Below, in pieces: positions 11,078-18,609 of a DNA stretch of 38,609 nt. This DNA comes from Ensifer sp. USDA 6670 (GTDB taxonomy: Bacteria > Pseudomonadota > Alphaproteobacteria > Rhizobiales > Rhizobiaceae), in the NCBI GenBank assembly GCA_000421085.1, contig ATWE01000030.1:1-38609 (forward strand), written 5' to 3'. The notes under the pieces were generated by a model. The model was not told the origin of the DNA and ran no database searches. It saw nothing but the letters and a program-made list of their open reading frames with translations. The position numbers and the translations under genes were made by a program. Each line of letters starts with the position of its first letter. The first letter of the stretch is position 1.

Positions 11078-12352
11078 TTAACTCTTATCCAGACCGTAGA
11101 CGGAATGCAAAGTGCGAACGGCCAATTCGGCGTAAGGTCCGTCGATCAGGATGGAGATCTTGATTTCGGAGGTAGTGATCGCCTTGATGTTGATCCCCTT
11201 GTCTGCAAGTGCCCGGAACGCGGAAGCGGCGACGCCCGCATGACTGCGCATGCCGATGCCGATGACCGAGACCTTGACGAGGCCCGACTCCGACTGAATG
11301 ACGTCATAGCCGATCTTTTCCTTGTTATCGCCCAGAACCCTGAGGGCCTTGTCGACATCACCGGACGGCACGGTGAAGGTCATGTCGGTCTTCGAGCCGT
11401 CTTCCGAAATGTTCTGGACGATCATGTCGACATTGATATGGGCTTCCGCAAGCGGCCCGAAGATCGCGGCGGAAACGCCCGGCCGGTCGGCCAGGCGGCG
11501 CAGCGAGATCTGTGCTTCATCCTTGGCATAGGCGATGCCGGTTACGACTTCCTGTTCCACGATCTCATCCTCATCACAAATCAGCGTTCCGGGCGGGTTC
11601 ATGAGATCACCCATGCCCGGCGCATCGGGGTCCTCGAAAGAAGAACGCACGAATGTGCGTACCTTGTGCACCATGGCGAGCTCGACCGAGCGTACCTGCA
11701 GCACCTTGGCGCCGAGAGACGCCATTTCGAGCATTTCCTCGAAGGCGATCTTCTTCAATCGCCGGGCCTTCGGCTCGATGCGCGGGTCTGTCGTGTAGAC
11801 GCCGTCGACGTCGGTGTAGATGTCGCAGCGATCCGCCTTGACGGCGGCAGCGATTGCGACGGCGGAAGTGTCCGAGCCGCCGCGGCCGAGCGTCGCCAGG
11901 CGGTTGTCCGGACCGAGACCCTGGAAGCCGGCGACGACCGCCACCTGACCCTCGCCCATGCGTCGGATGACGTCGGCGCCGTCGATGTCGAGAATGCGGG
12001 CCGCACCATGGGCATTGTCGGTCTTGATCGGCAGCTGCCAGCCCTGCCACGAGCGGGCGTTTATGCCCATCGACTGCAGCGCGATCGCAAGCAGGCCGGA
12101 GGTCACCTGTTCGCCGGAGGCGACGACCGCGTCATATTCGCGCGCATCGTAGAAGGGGGCGTTCGAGCCCGCGACCTTCGGCATGTTCTCGACCCAGCCA
12201 ACCAGCTCGTTGGTCTTGCCGGACATGGCGGAAACGACGACCGCAACCTCGTGGCCGGCATCGACTTCGCGTTTCACATGGCGGGCGACGTTGTGGATGC
12301 GGTTCAAATCTGCGACGGAAGTCCCGCCGAATTTCATCACGATGCGTGCCAT
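11078..12352 (-). CDS. lysC: Aspartate kinase
   Basis: Phosphorylates L-aspartate, the first step toward lysine, threonine, methionine and diaminopimelate for the cell wall. The 424 residues fit the class with a kinase domain and two C-terminal ACT domains (about 265-424) that bind feedback amino acids. Visible motifs are KFGGTSV at 7-13, a [11 protein letters not shown] stretch and the [10 protein letters not shown] substrate loop. ATG 12352 is preceded by a purine-rich GAGGCG. It is first in the minus-strand run with ptsP, prfA and prmC; the 189-base gap to ptsP holds a hairpin repeat, so co-transcription is likely but not certain. No lysine riboswitch is visible upstream. Confidence 0.97.
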   Translation of the reverse strand: MARIVMKFGGTSVADLNRIHNVARHVKREVDAGHEVAVVVSAMSGKTNELVGWVENMPKVAGSNAPFYDAREYDAVVASGEQVTSGLLAIALQSMGINARSWQGWQLPIKTDNAHGAARILDIDGADVIRRMGEGQVAVVAGFQGLGPDNRLATLGRGGSDTSAVAIAAAVKADRCDIYTDVDGVYTTDPRIEPKARRLKKIAFEEMLEMASLGAKVLQVRSVELAMVHKVRTFVRSSFEDPDAPGMGDLMNPPGTLICDEDEIVEQEVVTGIAYAKDEAQISLRRLADRPGVSAAIFGPLAEAHINVDMIVQNISEDGSKTDMTFTVPSGDVDKALRVLGDNKEKIGYDVIQSESGLVKVSVIGIGMRSHAGVAASAFRALADKGINIKAITTSEIKISILIDGPYAELAVRTLHSVYGLDKS

Positions 12353-12774
12353 TTCGCCTCTACCGTACCAACATATTTGCGCGCCCGATGCAGAGCCTTA
12401 GAACGTCCAAGAAGACGCGCGGCGCCGTAGACGCGACAGGAAAACGCCCCCGCCGGCGCCTGACGATCAAAAAGCTTGAGGAGACTTCTCGGACATCGGC
12501 CAGTCACCGCCTCGGGGAGCGGAAAGTCGCGGCGTCTCTTAGCGGATCAGAGGGCTGCGTGCAATGGCCGTCAGAGCGGCGGCCGCGCGATGACGCAGGC
12601 GACGTCGCTGTCCTCCAGCTGTAGCATCGGTGTCGCCTCGTCGGCCCAGCCGCTCCGGCGCAATCCTGCTGCACAGGGAACCGCTCTCAAATATAAACCA
12701 CTTGCATATCGATATCAGTTCTGCCAGTCTCAATGCAGACGCAGGGCGGCGGCCGCCCAACGGGAGGAAGGACA
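12353..12774. other. Divergent intergenic region between lysC and the DHFR-like gene
   Basis: This 422-base gap should hold the promoters of both divergent genes. I see repeat copy 2 near lysC and, just before the Shine-Dalgarno of the plus-strand gene, a 15-base GC palindrome GGGCGGC-G-GCCGCCC (12744-12758). No coding sequence, tRNA or known riboswitch is recognisable. Promoter boxes are not clear enough to place. Confidence 0.5.
12391..12430 (+). repeat. Short palindromic intergenic repeat, copy 2 (upstream of lysC)
   Basis: Weak copy with core CGTC-CAAGAA-GACG followed by the family right end GCGCGGCGCCGTAG. It lies just upstream of the lysC start and is one of two copies that bracket the DHFR-like gene. 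Confidence 0.45.
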
Positions 12775-13320
12775 ATGCGCAAAGTCATCATGTGGGACAT
12801 GGTCAGTGTCGACGGCTTCTTCGAAGCCCCCGGGCATGACATCGGCTGGTTCGTTTTTGACGACGAACTCGACGCCTATATCCAGGAGACGCAGTTCGAA
12901 GCCGGCACACTGCTCTTCGGCCGCACCACCTACGAACTCATGGCCGCCTATTGGCCCTCGTCCCGGGATCATATCGCCGCCTTCATGAACGGGGTCAAGA
13001 AATACGTCTTCTCCAGGACGCTCAGGAGCGCCGACTGGAACAACACGACCCTCGTTTCCGGCGATGCCGCCGATGAGGTCAGGCGCCTGAAAGAACGCGA
13101 AGGCGGCGCGATCTTCATCTTCGGCAGCGCCGATTTCGCTTCGACGCTGATCGCTCAAGGACTCGTCGATGAATACCGTCTCGGCATCAATCCGGTGCTG
13201 CTCGGCAAGGGCACGCCCCTCTTTCAGAACGTCCCCGAGCGGACCAAGCTCGAGCTGACGCATGTCCGCCCTCTGAAGTCCGGCGTGGTCATCCTGCATT
13301 ACCGGCCGGGATCCCCGTGA
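12775..13320 (+). CDS. Dihydrofolate reductase family protein (RibD C-terminal-like fold)
   Basis: Predicted 181-residue soluble oxidoreductase of the DHFR/RibD-C superfamily; the true substrate is unknown, and it is not the housekeeping FolA type. The N-terminus has the family pattern VIMWDMVSVDGFFE, followed by FGRTTYELM and the nucleotide-binding-like IFIFGSADFASTL segment; the C-terminal part has the LGINPVLLGKGTPLF pattern. The start at 12775 follows a clear GGAGGAAGG site; the frame 14 codons upstream is non-coding in character. The gene sits between lysC and ubiG, with a repeat copy on each side. Confidence 0.85.
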   Translation: MRKVIMWDMVSVDGFFEAPGHDIGWFVFDDELDAYIQETQFEAGTLLFGRTTYELMAAYWPSSRDHIAAFMNGVKKYVFSRTLRSADWNNTTLVSGDAADEVRRLKEREGGAIFIFGSADFASTLIAQGLVDEYRLGINPVLLGKGTPLFQNVPERTKLELTHVRPLKSGVVILHYRPGSP

Positions 13321-13406
13321 GCGACCGAGACCCATGAACCGCCAGACGAACCTCAGGCCTTGACATCGCCCTTCGATCGTCCGACTTCAGCATCGGAATG
13401 AAGAGG

Positions 13407-13450
13407 TACAGCGAGCTTTGCGCGCCCGATCAGGACGCGCGGCGCTGAAG
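13407..13450 (+). repeat. Short palindromic intergenic repeat, copy 3 (upstream of ubiG)
   Basis: TACAGCG left end, hairpin GCGCGCCC-GATCA-GGACGCGC (13420-13440, one mismatch) and right end GGCGCTGAAG. It lies 20 bases before the ubiG start, so it will be in or next to the ubiG leader. Confidence 0.65.
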
Positions 13451-13470
13451 AGCGAGGCAAGGAGGCTCTG

Positions 13471-14217
13471 ATGAGCGAGACGGCGCGCACGACGATCGAC
13501 CAGAGCGAGGTGGACCGCTTCTCGGCCATGGCGGCCGAATGGTGGGATCCGACCGGCAAGTTCCGCCCGCTGCATAAATTCAATCCCGTGCGCCTCGCCT
13601 ATATCCGCGACAAGGTCTCTGAGCATTTCGGCCGCGATCCGAAGAGCCGGCAGCCGCTCGAGGGGCTGCGAGTCCTCGATATCGGCTGCGGCGGCGGGCT
13701 CCTTTCCGAGCCGATGGCCCGGATGGGAGCGGACGTCGTCGGGGCCGACGCCTCGGAAAAGAACATCGGTATCGCCAAAACACATGCGGCCGGCAGCGGC
13801 GTCAGCGTCGATTATCGCGCCGTAACGGCGGAGGCCCTTGCAGAAGCCGGCGAGAGCTTCGACGTCGTTTTGAATATGGAGGTGGTCGAGCACGTCGCAG
13901 ACGTCGAATTCTTCATGACAACCTGTGCGCATATGGTTCGCCCGGGCGGTCTGATGTTCGTCGCGACCATCAACCGTACATTGAAAGCCGCAGCACTCGC
14001 GATCTTCGCGGCCGAAAACGTGCTGCGCTGGCTGCCGCGCGGCACCCACCAATACGACAAACTGGTTCGGCCGGACGAACTGGAAAGACCGCTCGAGGCG
14101 AGCGGCCTGGAGATAACCGACCGCACCGGCGTCTTCTTCAATCCGCTGTCCAACCAGTGGAACCTGTCGAGGGATATGGACGTCAATTACATGATCGTGG
14201 CGAAACGGCCGATCTGA
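13471..14217 (+). CDS. ubiG: Ubiquinone biosynthesis O-methyltransferase UbiG
   Basis: SAM-dependent enzyme that carries out both O-methylation steps in ubiquinone synthesis, at the inner membrane surface. The 248 residues match the family. The N-terminal [19 protein letters not shown] stretch is a UbiG signature, motif I DIGCGGG is at 70-76, and the NMEVVEHV motif follows. ATG 13471 is preceded by AAGGAGG. It is divergent from the lysC run and ends 12 bases before the convergent DUF1178 gene. Confidence 0.96.
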   Translation: MSETARTTIDQSEVDRFSAMAAEWWDPTGKFRPLHKFNPVRLAYIRDKVSEHFGRDPKSRQPLEGLRVLDIGCGGGLLSEPMARMGADVVGADASEKNIGIAKTHAAGSGVSVDYRAVTAEALAEAGESFDVVLNMEVVEHVADVEFFMTTCAHMVRPGGLMFVATINRTLKAAALAIFAAENVLRWLPRGTHQYDKLVRPDELERPLEASGLEITDRTGVFFNPLSNQWNLSRDMDVNYMIVAKRPI

Positions 14218-14229
14218 GTCCTGTCGTCG

Positions 14230-14658
14230 TCAGTTCGCGTCGTCCGGCAGCACCGGCAGCGGGGCGATCTCGATTCCCTCTTCGATGAGGGCAATCGCCT
14301 CCTCCGCGGTCGCCTTGCCGATCAGCCCGCGCTGGTCGGCTTCACCGTAATGGATCTTGCGCGCCTCGTCCGGGAAGCGCTCGCCGACGTCTTCCGCGTT
14401 CTCGCGGATCGATTTCACCAGCTCCTTGAGCTTGGCGACCGTTTCCTTCTGCGCCTGATCCATCACCAGTTCGCGGCGCGCCTCCTTCTTGCGTGCCGTG
14501 GAGACGGCAGGCGCCATCAGTTGCTTGCTGACGGAAACGGAACCGCAATCGGGACAGCTGACCAGGCGGCGGGCGACCTGCCGGTCGAAATCGTCGCTCG
14601 AAGAGAACCAGCCTTCGAAGTGGTGGCCCTTGTCACAGGCAAGATTGTAGTGGATCAA
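14230..14658 (-). CDS. DUF1178 family zinc-ribbon-like protein
   Basis: Small (142 residues) soluble protein of unknown function. The N-terminal part has two cysteine groups, CDKGHHFEGWF and CPDCGS, which resemble a FmdB-like zinc ribbon. The middle is helical and charged, and the C-terminus ends in a conserved EEAIALIEEGIEIAPLP pattern. Its start codon overlaps the stop of the upstream amidase gene by four bases (ATGA), so the two are translationally coupled. The function is not known; a link with thiol or glutathione chemistry is suggested only by neighbours. Confidence 0.9.
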   Translation of the reverse strand: MIHYNLACDKGHHFEGWFSSSDDFDRQVARRLVSCPDCGSVSVSKQLMAPAVSTARKKEARRELVMDQAQKETVAKLKELVKSIRENAEDVGERFPDEARKIHYGEADQRGLIGKATAEEAIALIEEGIEIAPLPVLPDDAN

Positions 14659-15512
14659 GCTGCAGCGCCTCCTTTTCCCGCCGGAACCACCTCATCCAGC
14701 ACGAAGCTGCGCGCGTTCCTGAGGTTGGGAATCTTGGCGCGCGCCGCGTGCACTGCCGCCACATCGATCTCGGCGACGATGATCTCCTCGCCGGTCGGTC
14801 CGGCTTCGGCCAGCACCCTGCCCCAGGGATCGATGATCATCGAGTGGCCGAAGGTCTCCCGGCCATCCTCATGCGTGCCCGCTTGAGCGGCGGCAACGAC
14901 GAAGAGCCCGTTTTCGATGGCGCGGGCGCGTAAGAGTATCTCCCAATGCGCTTCGCCGGTTTGGCGCGTGAATGCCGCCGGCACCGACATGATCTCGGCT
15001 CCGGCCACGGCCTGCTGACGAAACAGCTCGGGGAAGCGCACATCGTAGCAGATCGAAAAACCGAGCTTCCCGAAGGGCAGATCGGCAGTACGCGCGGTAT
15101 TACCCGGATGATAGGCGGCGCTCTCGCGCCAGCTTTCGCCATTCTCCAGATCCACGTCGAACATGTGGATCTTGTCATAATCACAGATCTTCGCGCCGTC
15201 AGGCCCGAACAGGAAGCCACGATTGGCAATCTTTCCATCCGCGCGCGCGATCGGTGTCGAGCCGACATGCAGGTAGAGCCCGAGTTCGCGGGCGAGTCGG
15301 GATGCCTCGCGAACGACGACGTCGTTCTCCCCATCCTTCAACACCGACCGCAAACCCCTCCGGTCCCGCTGGACCGCTCCGGTCATCTCCGGCGTCTGGA
15401 TGTAGGTTGCGCCCCGCGAAGCCGCTTCGCGCGCCAGTTTCGCCATCGTCTCCGCGTTTCTTGCCGGATCGACACCGGAGCACATCTGGACGGCAGCAGC
15501 CTTGAACTTCAT
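14655..15512 (-). CDS. Carbon-nitrogen hydrolase, Nit1/YafV-like (probable deaminated glutathione amidase)
   Basis: Nitrilase-superfamily amidase of 285 residues. The catalytic triad is visible as E42 (TPEMTG), K114 (KIHMFDVDL) and C155 (ICYDVRFPELFR). The last motif is characteristic of the Nit branch, whose known members repair deaminated glutathione, a by-product of transaminases. The neighbouring glutaredoxin gene agrees with a glutathione role, but other omega-amidase substrates remain possible. It overlaps DUF1178 by four bases and is 93 bases downstream of grxC on the same strand. Confidence 0.9.
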   Translation of the reverse strand: MKFKAAAVQMCSGVDPARNAETMAKLAREAASRGATYIQTPEMTGAVQRDRRGLRSVLKDGENDVVVREASRLARELGLYLHVGSTPIARADGKIANRGFLFGPDGAKICDYDKIHMFDVDLENGESWRESAAYHPGNTARTADLPFGKLGFSICYDVRFPELFRQQAVAGAEIMSVPAAFTRQTGEAHWEILLRARAIENGLFVVAAAQAGTHEDGRETFGHSMIIDPWGRVLAEAGPTGEEIIVAEIDVAAVHAARAKIPNLRNARSFVLDEVVPAGKGGAAA

Positions 15513-15605
15513 CGCTTTCTTTCTCCCAAGCGGAACCTTGGATCAGAACGATCCGGCATTGCGGCATTCACCTCTTTCGGATGGGCAGGCCGGTGGCATT
15601 CGACT

Positions 15606-15863
15606 TCAGGCCGCGAGCATATCGTCGAGCTTGCCGGCGCGATCCAGCGCATGCAGATCGTCGCAGCCGCCGACGGGAACATCGTTGATGATGATTTGCG
15701 GGAAGGTCCTGCCGCCCCGGGATTTTTCGATCATCTCCTGGCGAAGTTCAGGTGCATAGGTGGCGTCAAACTCGGTGAAATCGACGCCTTTGCTTTCCAG
15801 AAGTCTCTTCGCTCGCGTGCAATAGCCGCAGAACTGACGCGTATAAATGACGACCGAGGCCAT
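15606..15863 (-). CDS. grxC: Glutaredoxin 3
   Basis: Cytosolic thioltransferase (85 residues) that reduces disulfides and glutathione adducts with electrons from glutathione. The active site is CGYC at residues 12-15, where the classical family has CPYC; replacement of the proline by glycine may alter redox potential or favour monothiol chemistry. The TFPQIIINDVPVGGCDDL stretch contains the cis-proline and glutathione-binding GG-D elements. The start at 15863 was taken because the protein then begins at the first beta strand (MASVVIYTR). It lies between comF and the Nit-type amidase, all on the minus strand. Confidence 0.93.
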   Translation of the reverse strand: MASVVIYTRQFCGYCTRAKRLLESKGVDFTEFDATYAPELRQEMIEKSRGGRTFPQIIINDVPVGGCDDLHALDRAGKLDDMLAA

Positions 15864-15911
15864 GGTCTCCAACTGCTCCTTCGCCGGCATCCATCGCCGG
15901 ATATCTTCCTG

Positions 15912-16658
15912 TCATATAGGACCGGACATGGCCCTTGCAAAGGTCAAAACCGTGACGTCTCCGGCGCCTGCACGCTTTAGCGCCCGGGTTGCGGCGGCGA
16001 CGGTCGCGCCCGTCGTATAGACGTCGTCGACGAGAACGATGCGCTTGCCCGCGAGCTCCCGCTTCGCGCCTTCGGGTACTGCGAAGGCGCCGCGGACATT
16101 CTCTTCGCGTGCCCTGGCACCAAGTCCGACCTGCCGGCTCGTGCGCTTGATGCGACGAAGGACATCCGGCCGATAGGCTCTTGCGGAACGCTCGGCAATC
16201 ACGCGTGCAAGCTCCGCCGCCTGATTGAACTTCCGCCTCCAGAGGCGGAGCGCATGGAGCGGAACCGGCACGATCATGTCCGCCGCTGCCACGGCACCGT
16301 CGCCGGCGCGGATCATCCACTCGGCCATCATGGGTGCAAGGTCGGTGCGATCACGGTATTTCAGCCCATGCACCAGATCGCGGACAATCCCTTCGTGAAT
16401 GGCCACCGAACGCAGCCTGTCGAAGACCGGAGGATTGGCGATGGCCTCGGGCGAAACCGCGCCCTCGCCCGGATCGTAGGCGAAGGGCAAGCCCAGGACC
16501 TCGCAATATGGACGCTCGATGAGCGGCATGCCTGCCCAGCAGGAGGCGCAGACGGCGTGGGCATATCCGGTCAGCCGGCCGCACCCCGAGCAGACTGGCG
16601 GAAAGACGAGATCGACCGCCCGGGCCGAAATCCGGCGGAGGATGCCCGCCCACTCCAT
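15912..16658 (-). CDS. ComF family phosphoribosyltransferase-like protein
   Basis: 248-residue protein of the ComF group, linked in several bacteria to DNA uptake or recycling, although its biochemical role is not settled. The N-terminus carries a four-cysteine zinc finger (C23, C26, C37, C40). The C-terminal phosphoribosyltransferase fold has the PRPP-binding loop RIVLVDDVYTTGAT. I prefer the start at 16658 because an AGGA lies upstream and the zinc finger then sits at the usual distance; ATG 16688, ten codons earlier, is possible. It heads the minus-strand group with grxC, the amidase and DUF1178. Confidence 0.9.
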   Translation of the reverse strand: MEWAGILRRISARAVDLVFPPVCSGCGRLTGYAHAVCASCWAGMPLIERPYCEVLGLPFAYDPGEGAVSPEAIANPPVFDRLRSVAIHEGIVRDLVHGLKYRDRTDLAPMMAEWMIRAGDGAVAAADMIVPVPLHALRLWRRKFNQAAELARVIAERSARAYRPDVLRRIKRTSRQVGLGARAREENVRGAFAVPEGAKRELAGKRIVLVDDVYTTGATVAAATRALKRAGAGDVTVLTFARAMSGPI

Positions 16659-16770
16659 CGCCCAGTTTTCCTGCCCACCCGGTTTCATGCGCTGACTTAA
16701 TTCGTGTTGCTGTCTGTCGCGTTAGACCCTAACTGAGCAGAGGACGGAGGGTGCAGCAAGATTTAAAGCG

Positions 16771-16814
16771 CTGCAGCGGCCTCTGCGCGTCCGATAGGAC
16801 GCGCAGCGCTGTAG
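16771..16814 (+). repeat. Short palindromic intergenic repeat, copy 4 (best copy)
   Basis: Perfect 10-bp stem CTGCGCGTCC-GATA-GGACGCGCAG at 16783-16806, followed by the family right end CGCTGTAG. It lies in the divergent gap between comF and the methyltransferase gene, about 40 bases before the latter's GTG start. Confidence 0.75.
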
Positions 16815-16851
16815 GGTTTCCGTCGCACCCCGCGATTTCGGAGAGACTGTC

Positions 16852-17748
16852 GTGGAAATCATCTTTGACCAGAGCCTCGTCGAGGCGCACCGCCGGCGCG
16901 CGCTGCGCCAGGGCGACGAGAAGGCCGGCTTCCTGCTCGACATCGTCGCGCAGGAACTTGCCGAGCGCGTAAGCGTCGTCGAACGGCAGTTCGAAACGGC
17001 CATGGAGCTGCACGGCTATACCGGCGCCGCCGCGCGCAGTCTTTCCACGACCGGCAAGGTCGGCGCGATCGAGCGTGTGGAAACGGACCGCGCCTTCGGT
17101 TCGGCCGGAGAGCCGGTGACGGAGGCACCTCTGGAGCGTATCCCTGCCGACCCGGCTTCGCTCAATCTCCTCGTGTCGCCACTGTCGCTCCATCTCACCA
17201 ATGATACGCCCGGCGTCTTCATCCAGGCGCGCCGCGTGCTCAAGCCCGACGGGCTGTTCCTTGCCGCGATACCAGGCAGCGGCACGCTGCAGGAGCTGCG
17301 CGAAGCACTTCTCGCAGCCGAGGCGGAACTGACGGGCGGAGCGAGCCCCCGGGTGATCCCCTTCGCCGACGTGCGCGACATGGGAGCCCTTCTGCAGCGG
17401 GCGGGCTTTGCCCTGCCGGTGGCGGATACCGAGACGTACACCGTCCGCTACGATTCGCTCTTCGGCCTCATCCGCGACTTGCGCGCAATGGGGATGACGA
17501 ACCCGCTCGCTTCGCGCAATCGCAAGCCGATGCCGCGGCGCTTCTTTCTCAGAGCCGCAGAAATCTACGCGCAGCGCTTCTCCGATCCGGACGGGCGTAT
17601 CCGCGCGACCTTCTCGATCATTTATCTTTCGGGCTGGGCACCGCACGAGAGTCAGCAGAAGCCGCTCAAACCCGGCTCGGCGAAGCAGAGATTGTCCGAC
17701 GCGCTTGGCGCGAGCGAGCACAAGCTCAAGGATGAAGGCGAGCCGTGA
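16852..17748 (+). CDS. NDUFAF5-like SAM-dependent methyltransferase-fold protein
   Basis: 298-residue protein resembling the alphaproteobacterial relatives of NDUFAF5, a complex I assembly factor that hydroxylates an arginine in a core subunit; BioC is a more distant relative. The C-terminal half keeps methyltransferase features (RRVLKPDGLFLAAIPG, FADVRDMGALLQRAGF) and the family tail SIIYLSGW. The region where motif I should be reads ELHGYTGAAA rather than a DxGxGxG loop, so cofactor binding may be altered. GTG 16852 follows GGAGAG with good spacing. It is divergent from comF and converges on the pilin gene. Confidence 0.85.
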   Translation: MEIIFDQSLVEAHRRRALRQGDEKAGFLLDIVAQELAERVSVVERQFETAMELHGYTGAAARSLSTTGKVGAIERVETDRAFGSAGEPVTEAPLERIPADPASLNLLVSPLSLHLTNDTPGVFIQARRVLKPDGLFLAAIPGSGTLQELREALLAAEAELTGGASPRVIPFADVRDMGALLQRAGFALPVADTETYTVRYDSLFGLIRDLRAMGMTNPLASRNRKPMPRRFFLRAAEIYAQRFSDPDGRIRATFSIIYLSGWAPHESQQKPLKPGSAKQRLSDALGASEHKLKDEGEP

Positions 17749-17757
17749 TCGGGACTC

Positions 17758-17931
17758 CTAGGTCCAGGCTGACTCGATCGTGTTGGTGACGAAGGTCAGC
17801 ATGCCGAGCAGTGCGCCCGAGAAATTCTGTAGGCCGATGAGAAGGCCGACCGAGATCAGCGCGGCCAGGAGTCCGTATTCCACCGCCGTAGCCCCATTGT
17901 GGTCTCGAAGCAGGCGTCTCAGCGTCTCCAT
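17758..17931 (-). CDS. Flp/Fap-type pilin subunit (orphan, 57 residues)
   Basis: Short gene easily missed by length filters. The product has a basic leader (METLRRLLRDHNG) and then ATAVEYGLLAALISVGLL, the hallmark of Flp prepilins: prepilin peptidase would cut after the glycine and leave a hydrophobic helix with the conserved Glu and Tyr at mature positions 5 and 6. GGAGGG lies just before the ATG. It would be exported and polymerised by a Tad machine, but no tad/cpa gene is in the window, so it is an orphan subunit here. It follows, on the same strand, the small membrane protein gene at 18009-18329. Confidence 0.88.
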   Translation of the reverse strand: METLRRLLRDHNGATAVEYGLLAALISVGLLIGLQNFSGALLGMLTFVTNTIESAWT

Positions 17932-18008
17932 TGGCCCTCCAGCCGCTCAGGAAGTGCGCAGTTTCAAAAGGTTGAAGCCCAGCGTCGCCTTTCGGCTCTC
18001 CGCTGCGA

Positions 18009-18329
18009 TCAGCATCCACTCCTGCCGCCATCGGCATCGATGATGCAGACAGCACCCGGCATCTCCTGAAGCACGCTGCGCCGAACGGTGTAGCGCTTGG
18101 CCGTACCGCCCGAGGGTATGGAGCCCGTCGAGATGTTGTCGTAGTCAATCGGCGTATTCGCAAGCATTCGCTTGTCGCTCTTGGACGACAGCATCGGCGT
18201 AAGGATGAGCGTCAGCGCAATTACCGCCGTGCCGAACAGCAGCGACAGATTGAGCACGCCTGTCCGGCGGGACTGGCTTGTCACCAGATCCTTGTCCTGA
18301 ACCGTCCTCCAGAAATCCTCGTCCACCAT
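18009..18329 (-). CDS. Hypothetical single-pass membrane protein
   Basis: 106-residue protein with no domain I recognise. A charged cytoplasmic N-terminus (MVDEDFWRTVQDKD) is followed by one hydrophobic helix (about 24-45) and a C-terminal region, probably periplasmic, ending VCIIDADGGRSGC. ATG 18329 was preferred over the longer frame because the 23 codons before it lack regular features. It lies 77 bases upstream of the Flp pilin gene on the same strand, so the two may be co-expressed; a role in pilus function is only inference from position. Confidence 0.65.
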   Translation of the reverse strand: MVDEDFWRTVQDKDLVTSQSRRTGVLNLSLLFGTAVIALTLILTPMLSSKSDKRMLANTPIDYDNISTGSIPSGGTAKRYTVRRSVLQEMPGAVCIIDADGGRSGC

Positions 18330-18609
18330 CCCAGCCTCATGAAACACGTAAAGAGCGGCGGGCGAAGCACCCTTCCCAAAGCCTCGTCCTGACCACACCT
18401 GCCCGAAAACGGCGCCGTCGAGATGACGCGCGCCGGAACTGACCCCATCTTGCCGGAGGGTGATAAACGTTCGATTAACGAATTATCGAATTTAGCGGGA
18501 TTGCGCGCCGAGAGCGAAGTTCTTCACGTCTCTGTCACGGCGTTTCACTGTTTCATTGAAACAGCCCTTCCGCACGATAGACCGTTACACCCTTTTCCTG
18601 AAAGTGCTC
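18330..18609. other. Intergenic region upstream of the small membrane protein/pilin unit
   Basis: 280 bases after the mutT stop. An AT-rich patch carries an inverted repeat TTCGAT/ATCGAA (about 18469-18490), and a perfect 17-base palindrome lies at 18548-18564. These are candidates for promoter and operator sequences of the minus-strand pilin unit. No gene is seen. Confidence 0.45.
18548..18564. promoter_or_regulatory. 17-base perfect palindrome CTGTTTCA-T-TGAAACAG
   Basis: Both eight-base arms match exactly around one central T, and a further GTTTCA lies directly upstream (18542-18547). There is no T tract on either side, so a terminator is unlikely. A binding site for a dimeric regulator is the simplest reading; which gene it would control is unclear. 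Confidence 0.45.

Noticed and set aside
11105..12430. A 441-codon plus-strand frame opposite lysC
   Set aside because: It exactly shadows a full-length aspartate kinase and has no recognisable domain.
12353..12774. A riboswitch upstream of lysC
   Set aside because: The gap has a repeat copy and GC palindromes but no sequence blocks recognisable as a lysine or other known riboswitch, and lysine riboswitches are not expected in this group.
17937..18020. A tiny minus-strand frame starting MLIAAESRKATL that overlaps the stop of the small membrane protein
   Set aside because: Only about 22 codons, with no ribosome binding site of its own and no conserved pattern that I can recognise.
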